Assembly: GCF_900185725.1 (NCBI RefSeq)
Contig: NZ_FYAU01000026.1
Location: forward strand, 62,001-126,000
Reading direction: 5' to 3'
Origin: Stappia sp. TSB10P1A
GTDB taxonomy: Bacteria > Pseudomonadota > Alphaproteobacteria > Rhizobiales > Stappiaceae
DNA: 64,000 bases
In this document: piece after piece, positions 1-8,989 of the stretch
Numbering within the stretch: the first letter of the stretch is position 1
Layout of the letters: the number at the start of each line of letters is the position of its first letter
The notes under the pieces: generated by a model
Databases searched by the model: none
Seen by the model: the letters and a program-made list of their open reading frames with translations, nothing else
What the model was told of the DNA's origin: nothing
Made by a program: the position numbers and the translations under genes

Positions 1-737
1 GCCGGGACGAAAGCCCGGTGCTGCACGAGCCCTTCCGCCAATGGGTGATCGAGGACGATTTCGTCGGCGGCGATCGGCCGGACCTTGGCGCCAGCGGCGC
101 GGAACTCGTCGCCAACGTCGCCCCGTACGAGCTGATGAAGCTGCGCTGCCTCAACGGCACGCACAGCTCGCTCGCCTATCTCGGCTACCTCGCCGGCTTT
201 GAGACCATCGCCGAGACCGTCGCCGATCCGACCTTCTCGACCTTTCTCGATCGCCTTTGGGCCGAGGAGATCCTGCCCGGCCTCACCCCGCCGCCCGGCG
301 TCGACCTTGCCGCCTATGCGGCACGGCTGAAGGAGCGCTACGCCAATCCGGCGATCCGCCACCGCACCTGGCAGATCGCCATGGACGGCTCGCAGAAACT
401 GCCCCAGCGCATCCTGGGCCAGCTCGAGGAAGGCCTTGTCGCCGGCCGGTCGATGGCGGGCCTCATCCTCGCGGTCGCCGCCTGGATGACCTATGTCGGC
501 GGCACCGATCTTTCGGGCAACCCCATCGACGTGCGCGATCCGATGGCCGACCGCCTGCGCGCCCTGTGCGATGCGGCCGAAGGTTCGGCCGCGAAGGTCG
601 CCGCCCTTTTGGCGCTGCGCGAGATCTTTCCGGCAAGCCTTGCCGGCAACACAGCGTTCCGCACCCGTCTCGTCGAGGCCCATGCCGGCCTTGCCGAGCG
701 GGGCGCCCGCGCCATGGTCGAGGCCTGTCATGCTTGA
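1..737 (+). CDS. uxuB: Mannitol dehydrogenase family oxidoreductase (fructuronate/tagaturonate reductase), 5' truncated
   Basis: C-terminal half of a polyol/uronate dehydrogenase of the mannitol dehydrogenase family; the reading frame is open to the window edge, so the NAD-binding N-terminus lies outside. The family's catalytic signature (K, then N five residues on, then H three further) is visible as KLRCLNGTH, with Lys at 138-140, Asn at 153-155 and His at 162-164. In hexuronate catabolism such enzymes reduce D-fructuronate to D-mannonate or D-tagaturonate to D-altronate. The two following genes are mannonate and altronate dehydratases, so this single oxidoreductase may feed both branches (inference). 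Its TGA overlaps the uxuA start by 8 nt, pointing to translational coupling. The exact substrate cannot be decided from the fragment. Confidence 0.85.
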   Translation, partial: RDESPVLHEPFRQWVIEDDFVGGDRPDLGASGAELVANVAPYELMKLRCLNGTHSSLAYLGYLAGFETIAETVADPTFSTFLDRLWAEEILPGLTPPPGVDLAAYAARLKERYANPAIRHRTWQIAMDGSQKLPQRILGQLEEGLVAGRSMAGLILAVAAWMTYVGGTDLSGNPIDVRDPMADRLRALCDAAEGSAAKVAALLALREIFPASLAGNTAFRTRLVEAHAGLAERGARAMVEACHA

Positions 738-1923
738 GAGCTGGCGCTGGTACGGACCGCTCGACCGCATCGGGCTTGACGAGATTGCGCAGACCGGCGC
801 GCGCGGCATCGTCACCGCGCTGCACGAGATCCCGTACGGGGAAATCTGGAGCCGCCAGGCCATCGCCGCCCGCAAGGCGATGATCGCTGCAAGCGGTCTC
901 GACCTCTCCTGGCAGGTGGTCGAGAGCCTGCCCGTGCACGAGCATATCAAGCGCGGCGACGGCGACCTCGCCCCGCTCTTTGCCAATTACCGCCAGTCTC
1001 TGGCGAACCTTGCGGCCGAGGGTATCTTCGCCGTCTGCTACAACTTCATGCCGCTGCTCGACTGGACGCGCACCGACCTTGCCAGCCCGGTCCGGGGCGG
1101 CGGCACCTGCCTGCGCTTCGACGCCGCGCGCATGTGCGCGCTGGAGATGTTCATGCTGGAGCGCGAGGGGGCGGAGGAGGACTATCCGGACGAGGTGCGC
1201 GCCCGCGCCCGCCGGTGGTTCGAGGCAAGCGATGAAGCCGCGCGCGAGGCGCTCGTCGCCGCGATCATGGCGGGCCTTCCCGGCGCCTATGACCGCTACG
1301 ACATCCCGGCCCTGCGCCGGGCATTGACGCTCTATGCCGGCATCGACACGCAGGCCCTGCGCGCCAACTTCGCCCGCTTCCTCGACGAGGTGGTGCCGGC
1401 GGCCGCAGAGCTCGGCATGCGCCTGTGCGTCCATCCGGACGACCCGCCGCGCGACATTCTCGGCCTGCCCCGCATCGTTTCGGATGCCGAGGATATCGCC
1501 TGGATCCTCGGCCGCGACGAGACGCCGGCGAACGGCCTGACCCTGTGCTCCGGCTCGCTCGGCGCCAATCCGGCGAACGACGTACCGGCCATCGCCCGCC
1601 GTTTCGCCCCGCGCATCCATTTCGCGCATCTGCGCAATGTCGCCAAGGAGCCAGACGGCAGCTTCGAGGAAGCCGCGCACCTTGCCGGCGACACCGACAT
1701 GGTGGCGCTCGCCGCAGCACTGCTCACCGAGGAGCGTCGCCGCCGGGACGAGGACCGGCGGGACGCGGAAATCCCCTTCCGCCCCGACCACGGACACGTG
1801 CTGCTGTCGGACTTCGACCGCGACACCCATCCGGGCTATCCTCTGATCGGACGCATGCGCGGCCTTGCCGAGTTGCGCGGCGTCGTCACGGCCCTCTCCC
1901 CCCCCGGAACCCGCCATGCCTGA
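730..1923 (+). CDS. uxuA: D-mannonate dehydratase
   Basis: 397 aa, the usual UxuA length. It dehydrates D-mannonate to 2-keto-3-deoxygluconate in cytoplasmic glucuronate catabolism. Family signatures are present: the HPDDPP block (around residue 237), GSLG, the H-R-N segment (HLRNV) and the C-terminal DHGHVL block, which in the family supply metal and catalytic ligands. The ATG at 730 is chosen because it starts the conserved WRWYGP segment a few residues in; longer in-frame extensions only run through uxuB. It overlaps uxuB by 8 nt and uxaA by 8 nt, both with the pattern ATGNNTGA, so the three genes form one coupled operon. Confidence 0.95.
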   Translation: MLESWRWYGPLDRIGLDEIAQTGARGIVTALHEIPYGEIWSRQAIAARKAMIAASGLDLSWQVVESLPVHEHIKRGDGDLAPLFANYRQSLANLAAEGIFAVCYNFMPLLDWTRTDLASPVRGGGTCLRFDAARMCALEMFMLEREGAEEDYPDEVRARARRWFEASDEAAREALVAAIMAGLPGAYDRYDIPALRRALTLYAGIDTQALRANFARFLDEVVPAAAELGMRLCVHPDDPPRDILGLPRIVSDAEDIAWILGRDETPANGLTLCSGSLGANPANDVPAIARRFAPRIHFAHLRNVAKEPDGSFEEAAHLAGDTDMVALAAALLTEERRRRDEDRRDAEIPFRPDHGHVLLSDFDRDTHPGYPLIGRMRGLAELRGVVTALSPPGTRHA

Positions 1924-3478
1924 CACCGAAACCGGCCTCGCAGATCGACCACCGCTCGTCCTTTCGGAGCGCGACAATGTCGCGGTGCTTGCCGCCCGCG
2001 CGGAGGCCGGCAGCGATCCGCTGGGGCTGGGGGCACAGCTTTCGGCGGCGGTCGCGCCGGGGCACAAGATCGCCCGCCGGGCGATTGCGACGGGCGAACC
2101 GGTGGTCAAATACGGCCAGGTGATCGGCTATGCGACGGACGAAATTGTCGCCGGCGCGCATGTCCATTCGCACAATTGCGAGATCGGCGCGCATGAGCGC
2201 GCCTACCGCATCTCCGACAAGCTGGAGGAGGCGCGCGCCGCGATCCCGCGCCTTGCCGAGGGGGATATCGCCGGCAGCTTCCTCGGCTACCCGCGCACTG
2301 ATGGGCGCGCCGGCACGCGCAACATGATCGCGCTGGTCGCCACGGTGAACTGCTCGGCGACCGTGGTGCGGCGGGCCGCCGACATCCTCAACGCCTCCGG
2401 CGTGCTTGACGACTGGCCGAACATCGACGGCGTCGTCGCCTTCGCCCACGGCACCGGCTGCGGCATGTCCTCGAGCGGCCCGGGCTGGGAGATCCTCCAG
2501 CGGGTGCTGTGGGGCCATGCGACCCATCCCAATGTCGGCGCTGCGGTTTTCGTCGGCCTCGGCTGCGAGGTGATGCAGGTGGCGCGCATGAAGGCGCTCT
2601 ATTCGGACGGCGCGGAGACCCGCTTCCACGGCCTTGCGATCCAGGAGAACGGCGGCACACGCGCCACCATCGAGCGGATCGTCGCGACCGTCCACGAGCT
2701 GCTGCCGGAGGTGAACCGCACCGCCCGCCGGCCGGTGCCGATCTCGGCGCTGAAGCTCGGCCTGCAATGCGGCGGCTCCGACGGCTGGTCGGGGATAACC
2801 GCCAACCCGGCGCTCGGCATCGCCTGCGACCTCTTGGTGGCGCAGGGCGCGACCGTCGTCCTGTCGGAAACCCCGGAAATCTTTGGCGCCGAACAGCTTT
2901 TGCTGTCGCGCGCGGCCTCGCAGGAGGTCGCCGACCGCCTGATCGAGCGCATCCGCTGGTGGGAGGGCTACGCGGCGCAGAACGGCGCCTCGCTCGACCA
3001 GAACCCCAGCCCCGGCAACAAGGCCGGCGGCCTCACCACCATCCTGGAAAAGTCGCTCGGCGCCGTTGCCAAGGCCGGCGCCACGCCTCTGAACGAAGTG
3101 GTCGGCTACGGCGAACAGGTGAAGGGGCCGGGCCTCGTCTTCATGGACACGCCCGGCTACGACCCGGTCTCGGCGACCGGCCAGATTGCCGGCGGCTGTC
3201 AGCTCGTCGCCTTCACCACCGGGCGCGGCTCGGCCTTCGGCTCCAAACCGGCCCCGACCCTGAAGATCGCCACCAGCGACCGGCTCTACCGGGCAATGCG
3301 CGAGGACATGGACGTCAATGCCGGCGAGGTGCTGGAAACCGGCGTCTCATTGGCCGAAAAAGGCCGCGAGATCCATGCCCGGCTGATCGCCGCCGCCTCG
3401 GGCGAACGCACGAAATCCGAGGCTTTGGGCCTCGGCGACCACGAATTCGTGCCCTGGCAGATCGGCGCGGTGCTGTAG
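1916..3478 (+). CDS. uxaA: Altronate dehydratase (UxaA/GarD family)
   Basis: 520 aa, full length. The N-terminal SAF-type domain (about residues 45-115, with VHSHNCEIG) is fused to the large UxaA/GarD catalytic domain, which shows TRNMIALVATVNCSATV, HGTGCGM and CGGSDGWSGITANPALG. The family uses iron to dehydrate D-altronate to 2-keto-3-deoxygluconate in galacturonate breakdown. Having uxaA and uxuA together means both galacturonate and glucuronate branches converge here. The ATG at 1916 overlaps uxuA by 8 nt. The operon ends with a strong hairpin at 3505-3526. A paralogous sugar-acid dehydratase role (for example galactarate) is possible but less likely beside uxuA/uxuB. Confidence 0.9.
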   Translation: MPDTETGLADRPPLVLSERDNVAVLAARAEAGSDPLGLGAQLSAAVAPGHKIARRAIATGEPVVKYGQVIGYATDEIVAGAHVHSHNCEIGAHERAYRISDKLEEARAAIPRLAEGDIAGSFLGYPRTDGRAGTRNMIALVATVNCSATVVRRAADILNASGVLDDWPNIDGVVAFAHGTGCGMSSSGPGWEILQRVLWGHATHPNVGAAVFVGLGCEVMQVARMKALYSDGAETRFHGLAIQENGGTRATIERIVATVHELLPEVNRTARRPVPISALKLGLQCGGSDGWSGITANPALGIACDLLVAQGATVVLSETPEIFGAEQLLLSRAASQEVADRLIERIRWWEGYAAQNGASLDQNPSPGNKAGGLTTILEKSLGAVAKAGATPLNEVVGYGEQVKGPGLVFMDTPGYDPVSATGQIAGGCQLVAFTTGRGSAFGSKPAPTLKIATSDRLYRAMREDMDVNAGEVLETGVSLAEKGREIHARLIAAASGERTKSEALGLGDHEFVPWQIGAVL

Positions 3479-3504
3479 GGATCGGGATCGCCCCAAAACG
3501 CAAA

Positions 3505-3526
3505 AAGGCCGGGCGAACCCGGCCTT
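3505..3526 (+). terminator. Terminator hairpin after uxaA
   Basis: AAGGCCGGG-CGAA-CCCGGCCTT: a perfect 9-bp stem with a tetraloop, 26 nt after the uxaA stop. A-rich before (CAAAA) and partly T-rich after, so it may work in both directions. Confidence 0.8.
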
Positions 3527-3617
3527 CCCTTGTGCCTCGATGAGTGCTGCCAGTACATCCGTGGTCAGCGCTCAGAAGCACGATTGCGTTCGTCGGGGCG
3601 TCGCCGTTGAGGGCGCC

Positions 3618-3650
3618 TGACAGGCGGGGATATGTCCGCCAAGCCTGTCA
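3618..3650. repeat. Inverted repeat between uxaA and cspA
   Basis: TGACAGGC (3618-3625) pairs with GCCTGTCA (3643-3650), with a second possible inner stem GGCGG/CCGCC. It lies 20 nt beyond the cspA stop and has no T-tract on the minus strand. It could protect the cspA transcript or act as a weak terminator. Confidence 0.5.
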
Positions 3651-3669
3651 GTCCCGACGCTGCAGGTCC

Positions 3670-3879
3670 TTACGCGGCCTGCAGGTTGTCGGCGGCAGCC
3701 TTGCCGCTGCGGCGGTCGGTGACGATCTCGAAGCTGACCTTCTGGCCCTCGACGAGGCTGGTCATGCCAGCGCGCTCGACCGCAGAGATGTGAACGAAGA
3801 CGTCGGGCTTGCCGCCGCCCTGCTCGATGAAACCGAAGCCCTTGGTGGTGTTGAAGAACTTCACGGTACCGGTGTTCAT
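3670..3879 (-). CDS. Cold-shock domain protein (CspA family)
   Basis: 69 aa, a single cold-shock domain. RNP1 (KGFGFIE) and RNP2 (DVFVHISA) nucleic-acid-binding motifs are intact, after the usual GTVKFF start. Such proteins bind single-stranded RNA/DNA and act as RNA chaperones in cold, stationary phase or stress. The ATG at 3879 is preceded by AAGGAAAT; the frame stays open further upstream, but the extra sequence has no family similarity. The more than 200 nt of non-coding sequence upstream leaves room for the long leader often found on csp mRNAs. Confidence 0.95.
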   Translation of the reverse strand: MNTGTVKFFNTTKGFGFIEQGGGKPDVFVHISAVERAGMTSLVEGQKVSFEIVTDRRSGKAAADNLQAA

Positions 3880-4182
3880 GGCGATTTCCTTTTCATATCG
3901 CGAACGGGTAGATGCCTGCCCAGCAAAAGCAAACGGCAGACGGTTCAGATCGATTTTGAGAGAGGAAGATCGCCGTTCACGCGCCACGCGCGCTCAGGAA
4001 CAAAGTTCGACAACCCAGATCGATATGCCCCTATATGGACGCCAACGGTGACCAAAACAAGGCCTCATATCGCGGGGACAAAATAAATCGCACGGCCACC
4101 CCGCCAGCCCCTTTCGCTGTCGCAGGCCTCCCGCCCGGTCATCCGTCCCCCCGCCCGCTGGACCGGCAATAGAACAGCCCGG
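3880..4182. other. Intergenic region: cspA leader and promoter side
   Basis: About 300 nt between the cspA start and the 3' end of the SH3b gene. It should hold the cspA promoter and 5' leader, and is more AT-rich around 3890-4085. No coding potential and no convincing -35/-10 pair could be fixed by eye. Confidence 0.5.
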
Positions 4183-6096
4183 TCAGCGGCAGATCCGCAG
4201 CAGGATGTCGTGGCCGCCGCCGCTGCGATGCGACAGGTTGGTGGCCAGCGCCAGCGACCCGTCCGGCAGGACAGCGGCGGGCCCGGCCGAGGTCGCCCGC
4301 TCGAGCCGAGCATCGTCCTGCGGCGGACGGTTGTCGCTGCGCGTCTCCGGCGACCAGGCACCCGAAGCGCCGTCGAAGCGCAGCATCCGGTCGATCCCCC
4401 AGCCACGCTGGACCAGCCAGAAGCCGCCGTCGCGCGTCGGCTCGACCTGCGGCACCCCGGTGGAGCGCTTCATGTCCAGCCCCTCGATGGGCTGCGGCGC
4501 GCTCATCGCTCCGTCCTGGATACGCACCCAGCTATTGCTACCCCTTTGATGTTCAAGGACAAACAGCGCATCTCCCCAAGGCGAAGCGCCGCCCGCCAGC
4601 AGAGTGTGCGCCCCTTCGGGCTCCAGCACCGGCCCGATTGCTGCCCCGTCAAGGCCGACCCGAACCGCCCGCAGCGGCGCCCCCACATCCGACCACCAGA
4701 GCAGCAGTTCGCCGCCGAGACCGACCGCGCCGGTATAGCCGTTGGTCATCGCCACCCGGTCGCTGCCCGTCGCAGTGATCCGCGCGGGAGCGCCCCAACG
4801 GCCGGACGCCGCCTCGCGCGTCACCATATAGAGGTGCGGCCGGGCCAAGCTTGCCCCGTCCGCGAAGGGCTCGCTCCAGATCGCCGTCAGGTCGCCATTG
4901 GGATGCGAGGCGCCAATGACATGGCCGATCCGGGCGCCAGAACCGCCGGATTGCACCTCTTCCACCTGCCAGCCTCCTGCCCGCCCGGCGCGCACAGCCA
5001 CCAACGAGCGATCCGAAAAGCCTTTAAGCATCAATAGGATCAGACTACCATCGCCGTTGCGATGGGCATGCAGGGGGCCTGCCGCAGGCGACGGGGCGCG
5101 GGTCTCGATCTCGCCGCCCGACGGGCCGCCGGGATCGATCAGACCCAGTGCCTGATCGCGGTAACCGGAGGCGGAGCGGACGGTGCCGGTCCAAACGCCG
5201 ACGTGGCGGAGGGTCTGGTCGCGGAGCAGCACCGGGTCGCCGGACCCGACTTCGCCGCCGCCGGACGGCAGCGGCCCGGCCAGCGCCGGGCTGAGGCGCG
5301 CGAGCCGGACATCGGGCCGCAGCGCCGTCCACAGCACCTGCGGCGTGCCAGCGGCGTCGGCGAGGACAAAGTGGCCGAGGCCGCGCTCCGAGGGAACGAG
5401 CTGGCGGCTCTCGCAGATCGGCGGCGCCGAGACATCGACCGGGGCGGAGGCCACAGGTTGCGGCCGGGCAGCGGGCGCAAGCGGCGCCGGCGCGGCGGCC
5501 GCCGCCTGGCGCTGCCGCTCCTCTTCCTCCGCATCCTCGCGGGCATAGAGCGAGCCGCCCTCCAGCACCTCACCATAGCCTTCCCGCACCAGCATCGCCT
5601 CATAGGCCGGCGTCGCCACATCGAGCACCCGCCGGCTCTGCGGGTGGTCGGGATTGTTGAGATGCAGGTCGTGGTAAGGGTCCCAGGGACCGAGCGTGAC
5701 GTCGCGGCCGCCGATCCGCGATCCGGCAAGGCCAGCGACCGCCGGATCGTGCAACACCTGGCACATGCCGGTCACGGTCAGCCGCGCCAGAACATAGCCG
5801 TCGAGCTCGAACCCGTGCACCTCGCCCTGCAGGTCGTCGAGCAGTTCCACCCGCAGCCAGGATCGCGGGTCGCGGGGATTGCCTGAGCGGACCCGGAGGC
5901 CGGTGCCGTTTTCCAGGGTCGCCAGAACCGGGTGCTGGGTGCCCGGCCCGGCGCGGACATTGAGCGTGTCGCCGCTCGCCGTGCAGCTCTCGATCAGCCA
6001 GCCGGCGCCGTCGTCGGAGGCAGACCCGGACGCGACCTCGGCAAGCATGACGACGGGGACAAGAAGCAGTGTCAGAAGGAAACCAATCGCCCGCAT
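4183..6096 (-). CDS. Secreted SH3b-domain protein of unknown function
   Basis: 637 aa. A hydrophobic signal peptide (about residues 1-25) is followed by a bacterial SH3 domain (about 36-105; DTLNVRAGPG is the classic SH3b start). After that come a region with a cluster of acidic and Ala/Pro-rich sequence (about 235-265) and a long C-terminal half rich in short Gly/Trp segments such as VLWTALRPD and GGFWLVQRGW, which could form repeated beta blades. SH3b domains usually bind peptidoglycan or envelope partners, so an envelope role is likely, but no enzyme motif was recognised. The ATG at 6096 follows AAAGGGGAC and starts the signal peptide; an upstream in-frame ATG at 6246 would bury it. Neighbours give no functional hint. 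Confidence 0.75.
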   Translation of the reverse strand: MRAIGFLLTLLLVPVVMLAEVASGSASDDGAGWLIESCTASGDTLNVRAGPGTQHPVLATLENGTGLRVRSGNPRDPRSWLRVELLDDLQGEVHGFELDGYVLARLTVTGMCQVLHDPAVAGLAGSRIGGRDVTLGPWDPYHDLHLNNPDHPQSRRVLDVATPAYEAMLVREGYGEVLEGGSLYAREDAEEEERQRQAAAAAPAPLAPAARPQPVASAPVDVSAPPICESRQLVPSERGLGHFVLADAAGTPQVLWTALRPDVRLARLSPALAGPLPSGGGEVGSGDPVLLRDQTLRHVGVWTGTVRSASGYRDQALGLIDPGGPSGGEIETRAPSPAAGPLHAHRNGDGSLILLMLKGFSDRSLVAVRAGRAGGWQVEEVQSGGSGARIGHVIGASHPNGDLTAIWSEPFADGASLARPHLYMVTREAASGRWGAPARITATGSDRVAMTNGYTGAVGLGGELLLWWSDVGAPLRAVRVGLDGAAIGPVLEPEGAHTLLAGGASPWGDALFVLEHQRGSNSWVRIQDGAMSAPQPIEGLDMKRSTGVPQVEPTRDGGFWLVQRGWGIDRMLRFDGASGAWSPETRSDNRPPQDDARLERATSAGPAAVLPDGSLALATNLSHRSGGGHDILLRICR

Positions 6097-6267
6097 CCCG
6101 TCCCCTTTGCCGGTCTTTCGCAACAGCCGTGCCGTCATGCTGGGCGACAAACGGCCGGGGATCAACCCCTTGCGGCCGCCTTTTCCGGCCGGATCGGTCT
6201 TGCGCGACCCAACTCGCGGAATCACAAGGAAGTTCTGTTTTTTCAAAGGCTTGAACGCAATTTCAGG

Positions 6268-6328
6268 TTGCGACGATTTTTGCGAAATTCGCTCTCAAAA
6301 TGCCCGAAAATTGAGACTCGCGTCGCAA
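6268..6328. repeat. Nested inverted repeats after lysR
   Basis: TTGCGACG (6268-6275) pairs with CGTCGCAA (6321-6328), enclosing TCTCAA (6293-6298) and TTGAGA (6311-6316). AT-rich, and 7 nt beyond the stop of the minus-strand lysR gene, so probably its transcription end or a processing structure. Confidence 0.45.
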
Positions 6329-6335
6329 TCGCCGC

Positions 6336-7223
6336 TCAGACGGCAAGTTGCCGGGCGACCTCCGACAGGGTCGCCAGCAGCGGCGTCAGCGGTTCGCGCT
6401 GCACCATGACGAGGCCGATCGGCTCTCCCGCATCCGCGCTGTCGCCGGAGATCGGCACGGCGGCGATGGCGCCGGCGGAGACGAACATGCCGGCGAGCTT
6501 TTCCGGCACCACGGAGGCCCATTTGCCGGTGATAACATGGGCGACGAGGGCGATGATCGAGTTGGATTCGACCTGGGCCTTCGGCGTCACCCCGGCGGCC
6601 GCAAGATGCCGGTCGACAATGGCGCGGTTCTGCATGTCGGGGGTCAGGAGGCAGAGCTGCTCGCCGCCGAGCTCGTGCCAGCCGATCCGGTCGCGCGCTG
6701 CCAGCGGATCGGACACGGAGACAAGCAGACGATAGCGCTCGGCGTAGAGCGGCAGCACGGTGCGGCGGCGCCGGGCGTCGGCGTCGAGATAGGTGATGCC
6801 GGCATCGAGGTCGAGCCGGTCCATCTGCTCGAGGATCTCGGCCGAGGTGCGCGACAGGATCTGGAAGCGCACGCGCGGGTGGCGCAGCGCATAAGGAGAG
6901 ACCAGATCGGCGACCATCGGCAGCGCCGTCGGGACGACGCCGATGCGCAAGGTGCCCTCCAGATCGGAGCGCACGGCGCGCATCTCCTCGCGCAGGGCAC
7001 GCATGTCGCCGACGATCCGCAGGGCCAGCGCATGCACCCGCTCGCCCTCCGGCGTCAGCCCCTGGAAACGCGAGCCGCGATGGACGAGCTGGACGTTGAG
7101 CTGGTCCTCAAGCTGGCGGATCGCCGAAGACAGGGTCGGCTGGGTGACGCCGATGCTCTCCGCCGCGCGGCCGAAATGGCGCTCGCGCACCAAGGCAATG
7201 AACATTTCCAGCTTGTCGATCAT
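6336..7223 (-). CDS. LysR-family transcriptional regulator
   Basis: 295 aa, the usual LTTR length. N-terminal winged helix-turn-helix (residues 1-60; FGRAAESIGVTQPTLSSAIRQLE) and C-terminal effector-binding domain (about 90-290). The ATG at 7223 begins the conserved MIDKLEMF start; the frame is open further upstream without similarity. The N-terminus resembles, from memory, LTTRs found next to NAD-dependent formate dehydrogenase genes, but no such gene is here, so the target is unknown. It lies downstream of arsH in the same direction with a 153-nt gap and is probably separately expressed. Confidence 0.9.
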   Translation of the reverse strand: MIDKLEMFIALVRERHFGRAAESIGVTQPTLSSAIRQLEDQLNVQLVHRGSRFQGLTPEGERVHALALRIVGDMRALREEMRAVRSDLEGTLRIGVVPTALPMVADLVSPYALRHPRVRFQILSRTSAEILEQMDRLDLDAGITYLDADARRRRTVLPLYAERYRLLVSVSDPLAARDRIGWHELGGEQLCLLTPDMQNRAIVDRHLAAAGVTPKAQVESNSIIALVAHVITGKWASVVPEKLAGMFVSAGAIAAVPISGDSADAGEPIGLVMVQREPLTPLLATLSEVARQLAV

Positions 7224-7376
7224 GCCGCCGTACCCGTTTCCGCCCTTTATCGACGATCCGCCTTGCGGCAGCCGTCGCGATTGCGCCGGACGATAGCACG
7301 GGCGCGACCGCGCCAGACAGAGCATGGGCGCGACCGCGACGGGCGGCAGCGGCAGGCAAGGACAGTGGAAACCGCG

Positions 7377-8126
7377 TCAGATCGAACGCTGGTTGACGCG
7401 CGCCGACACCTCGGCCGCCGTCTCCACCCGCTCAGAATAGCGGTCGACCAACGCGTTGGAGCGCCCGCGCACCATCAGCGTGAACTTCACCAGTTCCTCG
7501 GTGACGTCGACGATGCGGTTGTAATAGGAGGACGGCTTCATCCGGTCGTCCTCGCCGAATTCGGCGAAGGCGCGGGCGACGGAAGACTGGTTGGGGATGG
7601 TGACCATCCGCATCCAGCGGCCGAGAATGCGCATCTGGTTGACCGCGTTGAAGCTCTGCGAGCCGCCGCAGACCTGCATCACCGCCAGCGTCTTGCCCTG
7701 GGTCGGGCGGATGCCGCCGAGCGACAGCGGCAGCCAGTCGATCTGCGTCTTCATCAGGCCGGTCATCGCCCCGTGCCGCTCCGGCGAGACCCAGACCATG
7801 CCTTCCGACCACATGGCGAGCTCGCGCAGCTCCCGCACCTTGGGGTGCTCCGGATCGGCCCCGTCGACCAGCGGCAAGTCGCGCGGGTCGAACATCCGCG
7901 TCTCGCAGCCGTGCCAGTCGAGCAGGCGGCGGGCTTCTTCCGCAACGAGGCGCGAGAAGGAGCGCGGACGCAGCGAGCCGTAGAGCAGCAGGATGCGCGG
8001 GGGATGGAAGGCCTCGCCCGGCAGGGCGTAATCGGCCGGGTCGATCCGGCGCATCTGCGAAAAATCGATGTTCGGCAGGTCGGCGGCGGCAAGATCGGCG
8101 ACGGCAAGATCGGCGACGGAACTCAC
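7377..8126 (-). CDS. arsH: ArsH, NADPH-dependent organoarsenical oxidase
   Basis: 249 aa flavodoxin-fold protein. The FMN-binding GSLRPRSFS loop (about residues 50-58) and the ArsH-typical [18 protein letters not shown] block are present. ArsH oxidises trivalent methyl- and aryl-arsenicals using FMN and NADPH and can give broader redox protection. The start is a GTG at 8126 that overlaps the arsC stop (GTGA), so translation is coupled. The first residues contain a 5-aa near-repeat ([15 protein letters not shown]) coded by a perfect 15-nt direct repeat at 8088-8117, so the exact N-terminus may be longer than functionally needed. Confidence 0.93.
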   Translation of the reverse strand: MSSVADLAVADLAAADLPNIDFSQMRRIDPADYALPGEAFHPPRILLLYGSLRPRSFSRLVAEEARRLLDWHGCETRMFDPRDLPLVDGADPEHPKVRELRELAMWSEGMVWVSPERHGAMTGLMKTQIDWLPLSLGGIRPTQGKTLAVMQVCGGSQSFNAVNQMRILGRWMRMVTIPNQSSVARAFAEFGEDDRMKPSSYYNRIVDVTEELVKFTLMVRGRSNALVDRYSERVETAAEVSARVNQRSI

Positions 8127-8581
8127 GAGGCGGCCTCCCCCGCCCCGGAAGCTGCCCCCGAAGCGGTACCGGAAGCGGAGCCGGCGACGACGATCTCGCC
8201 GTCCTCCTTGCGGAACGTGCCGATCGCCGCATTCGGCAGGATCTCCAGCACGGCTTCCGAAGGGCGGCAGAGGCGAATGCCCTTTTCGCTGACGACGATC
8301 GGCCGGTTGACCAGAATGGGATGCTCCAGCATGGCGGCAAGGATGGTCTCGTCGTCGACGGCGGGGTCGGTGAGGCCGAGCTCCTCGGCCGGCGACTTCG
8401 ATACGCGCAGGGCGCTGCGCGGCGTCAGCCCGGCGCCGGCGAACAAGGCCTGTAGCTGCGGCCGGGTCCAGCCGGTCTTGAGATACTCGATGATGACAGG
8501 CTCCTCGCCGGAAGCGCGGATCATCTCCAGCACGTTGCGCGAGGTGCCGCAGTCGGGATTGTGGTGAATGACGATGGTCAT
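8123..8581 (-). CDS. arsC: Arsenate reductase (glutaredoxin-type ArsC)
   Basis: 152 aa. The N-terminus [16 protein letters not shown] carries the catalytic Cys11 of the glutaredoxin-dependent ArsC family; the arsenate-binding arginines are in LTPRSALR and LVNRPIV. It reduces arsenate to arsenite in the cytoplasm. The C-terminus has a low-complexity Ser/Gly/Ala tail (about 20 residues) coded by degenerate 12-nt repeats, longer than normal for the family. It sits 8 nt after arsR and overlaps arsH by 4 nt. Confidence 0.94.
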   Translation of the reverse strand: MTIVIHHNPDCGTSRNVLEMIRASGEEPVIIEYLKTGWTRPQLQALFAGAGLTPRSALRVSKSPAEELGLTDPAVDDETILAAMLEHPILVNRPIVVSEKGIRLCRPSEAVLEILPNAAIGTFRKEDGEIVVAGSASGTASGAASGAGEAAS

Positions 8582-8589
8582 GAGGGTCC

Positions 8590-8943
8590 TTAACGTATCA
8601 CGGGGTCCGGCGCGCAGCAGGCCGGCAGCGACGCCAGCAGCGGACGGCAGACATCGGGCGCGCCGCCGCAGCAGTCTTCCATCAGGAAGGCAAGCAGCGC
8701 CGTCAGGCCGCCCATATCGGCGACATAGCGGATCGTCCGCCCCTGCCGGTGGCTGCGCAGCAGGCCGGCACGGGTGAGGATCGCCAGATTGGTCGACAGC
8801 GTGTTCTGCCGCACGCCGAGCGCGGCGGCGATGTCGCCGGCCGCCATCCCCGCGCTCCCCGCCCGGATCAGCAGGCGCAACACGTCGAGACGGGTCTCCT
8901 GCGACAGGGCGGCGAAGGCCGAAAGAGCGTCTGTCTTTTCCAT
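8590..8943 (-). CDS. arsR: ArsR-family metalloregulator
   Basis: 117 aa winged-helix repressor. The HTH is around residues 33-60 ([28 protein letters not shown], shown in part by its core [10 protein letters not shown]). The metal-binding cysteines are not in the classic ELCVCDL helix; instead there are Cys pairs near the C-terminus ([11 protein letters not shown] and a terminal CC), a pattern like the C-terminal-site ArsR types that sense As(III) or methylarsenicals. First gene of arsR-arsC-arsH. Its ATG lies inside a palindrome at 8941-8966, giving a simple autorepression model. Confidence 0.92.
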   Translation of the reverse strand: MEKTDALSAFAALSQETRLDVLRLLIRAGSAGMAAGDIAAALGVRQNTLSTNLAILTRAGLLRSHRQGRTIRYVADMGGLTALLAFLMEDCCGGAPDVCRPLLASLPACCAPDPVIR

Positions 8944-8966
8944 ATTTCGAGAATAGTCGATATATG
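8941..8966 (-). promoter_or_regulatory. Palindromic ArsR operator overlapping the arsR start
   Basis: CATATTTCGA-GAATAG-TCGATATATG is a 10-nt inverted repeat with one mismatch. It covers the arsR start codon and the bases just upstream, where an ArsR dimer would block initiation. Confidence 0.6.
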
Positions 8967-8989
8967 AAGCCCGTCAAGCCCCATCAAAT

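Noticed and set aside
6336-7223. Naming the LysR gene as a formate dehydrogenase regulator
   Set aside because: Only a remembered resemblance of the N-terminus; no formate dehydrogenase gene in the window.
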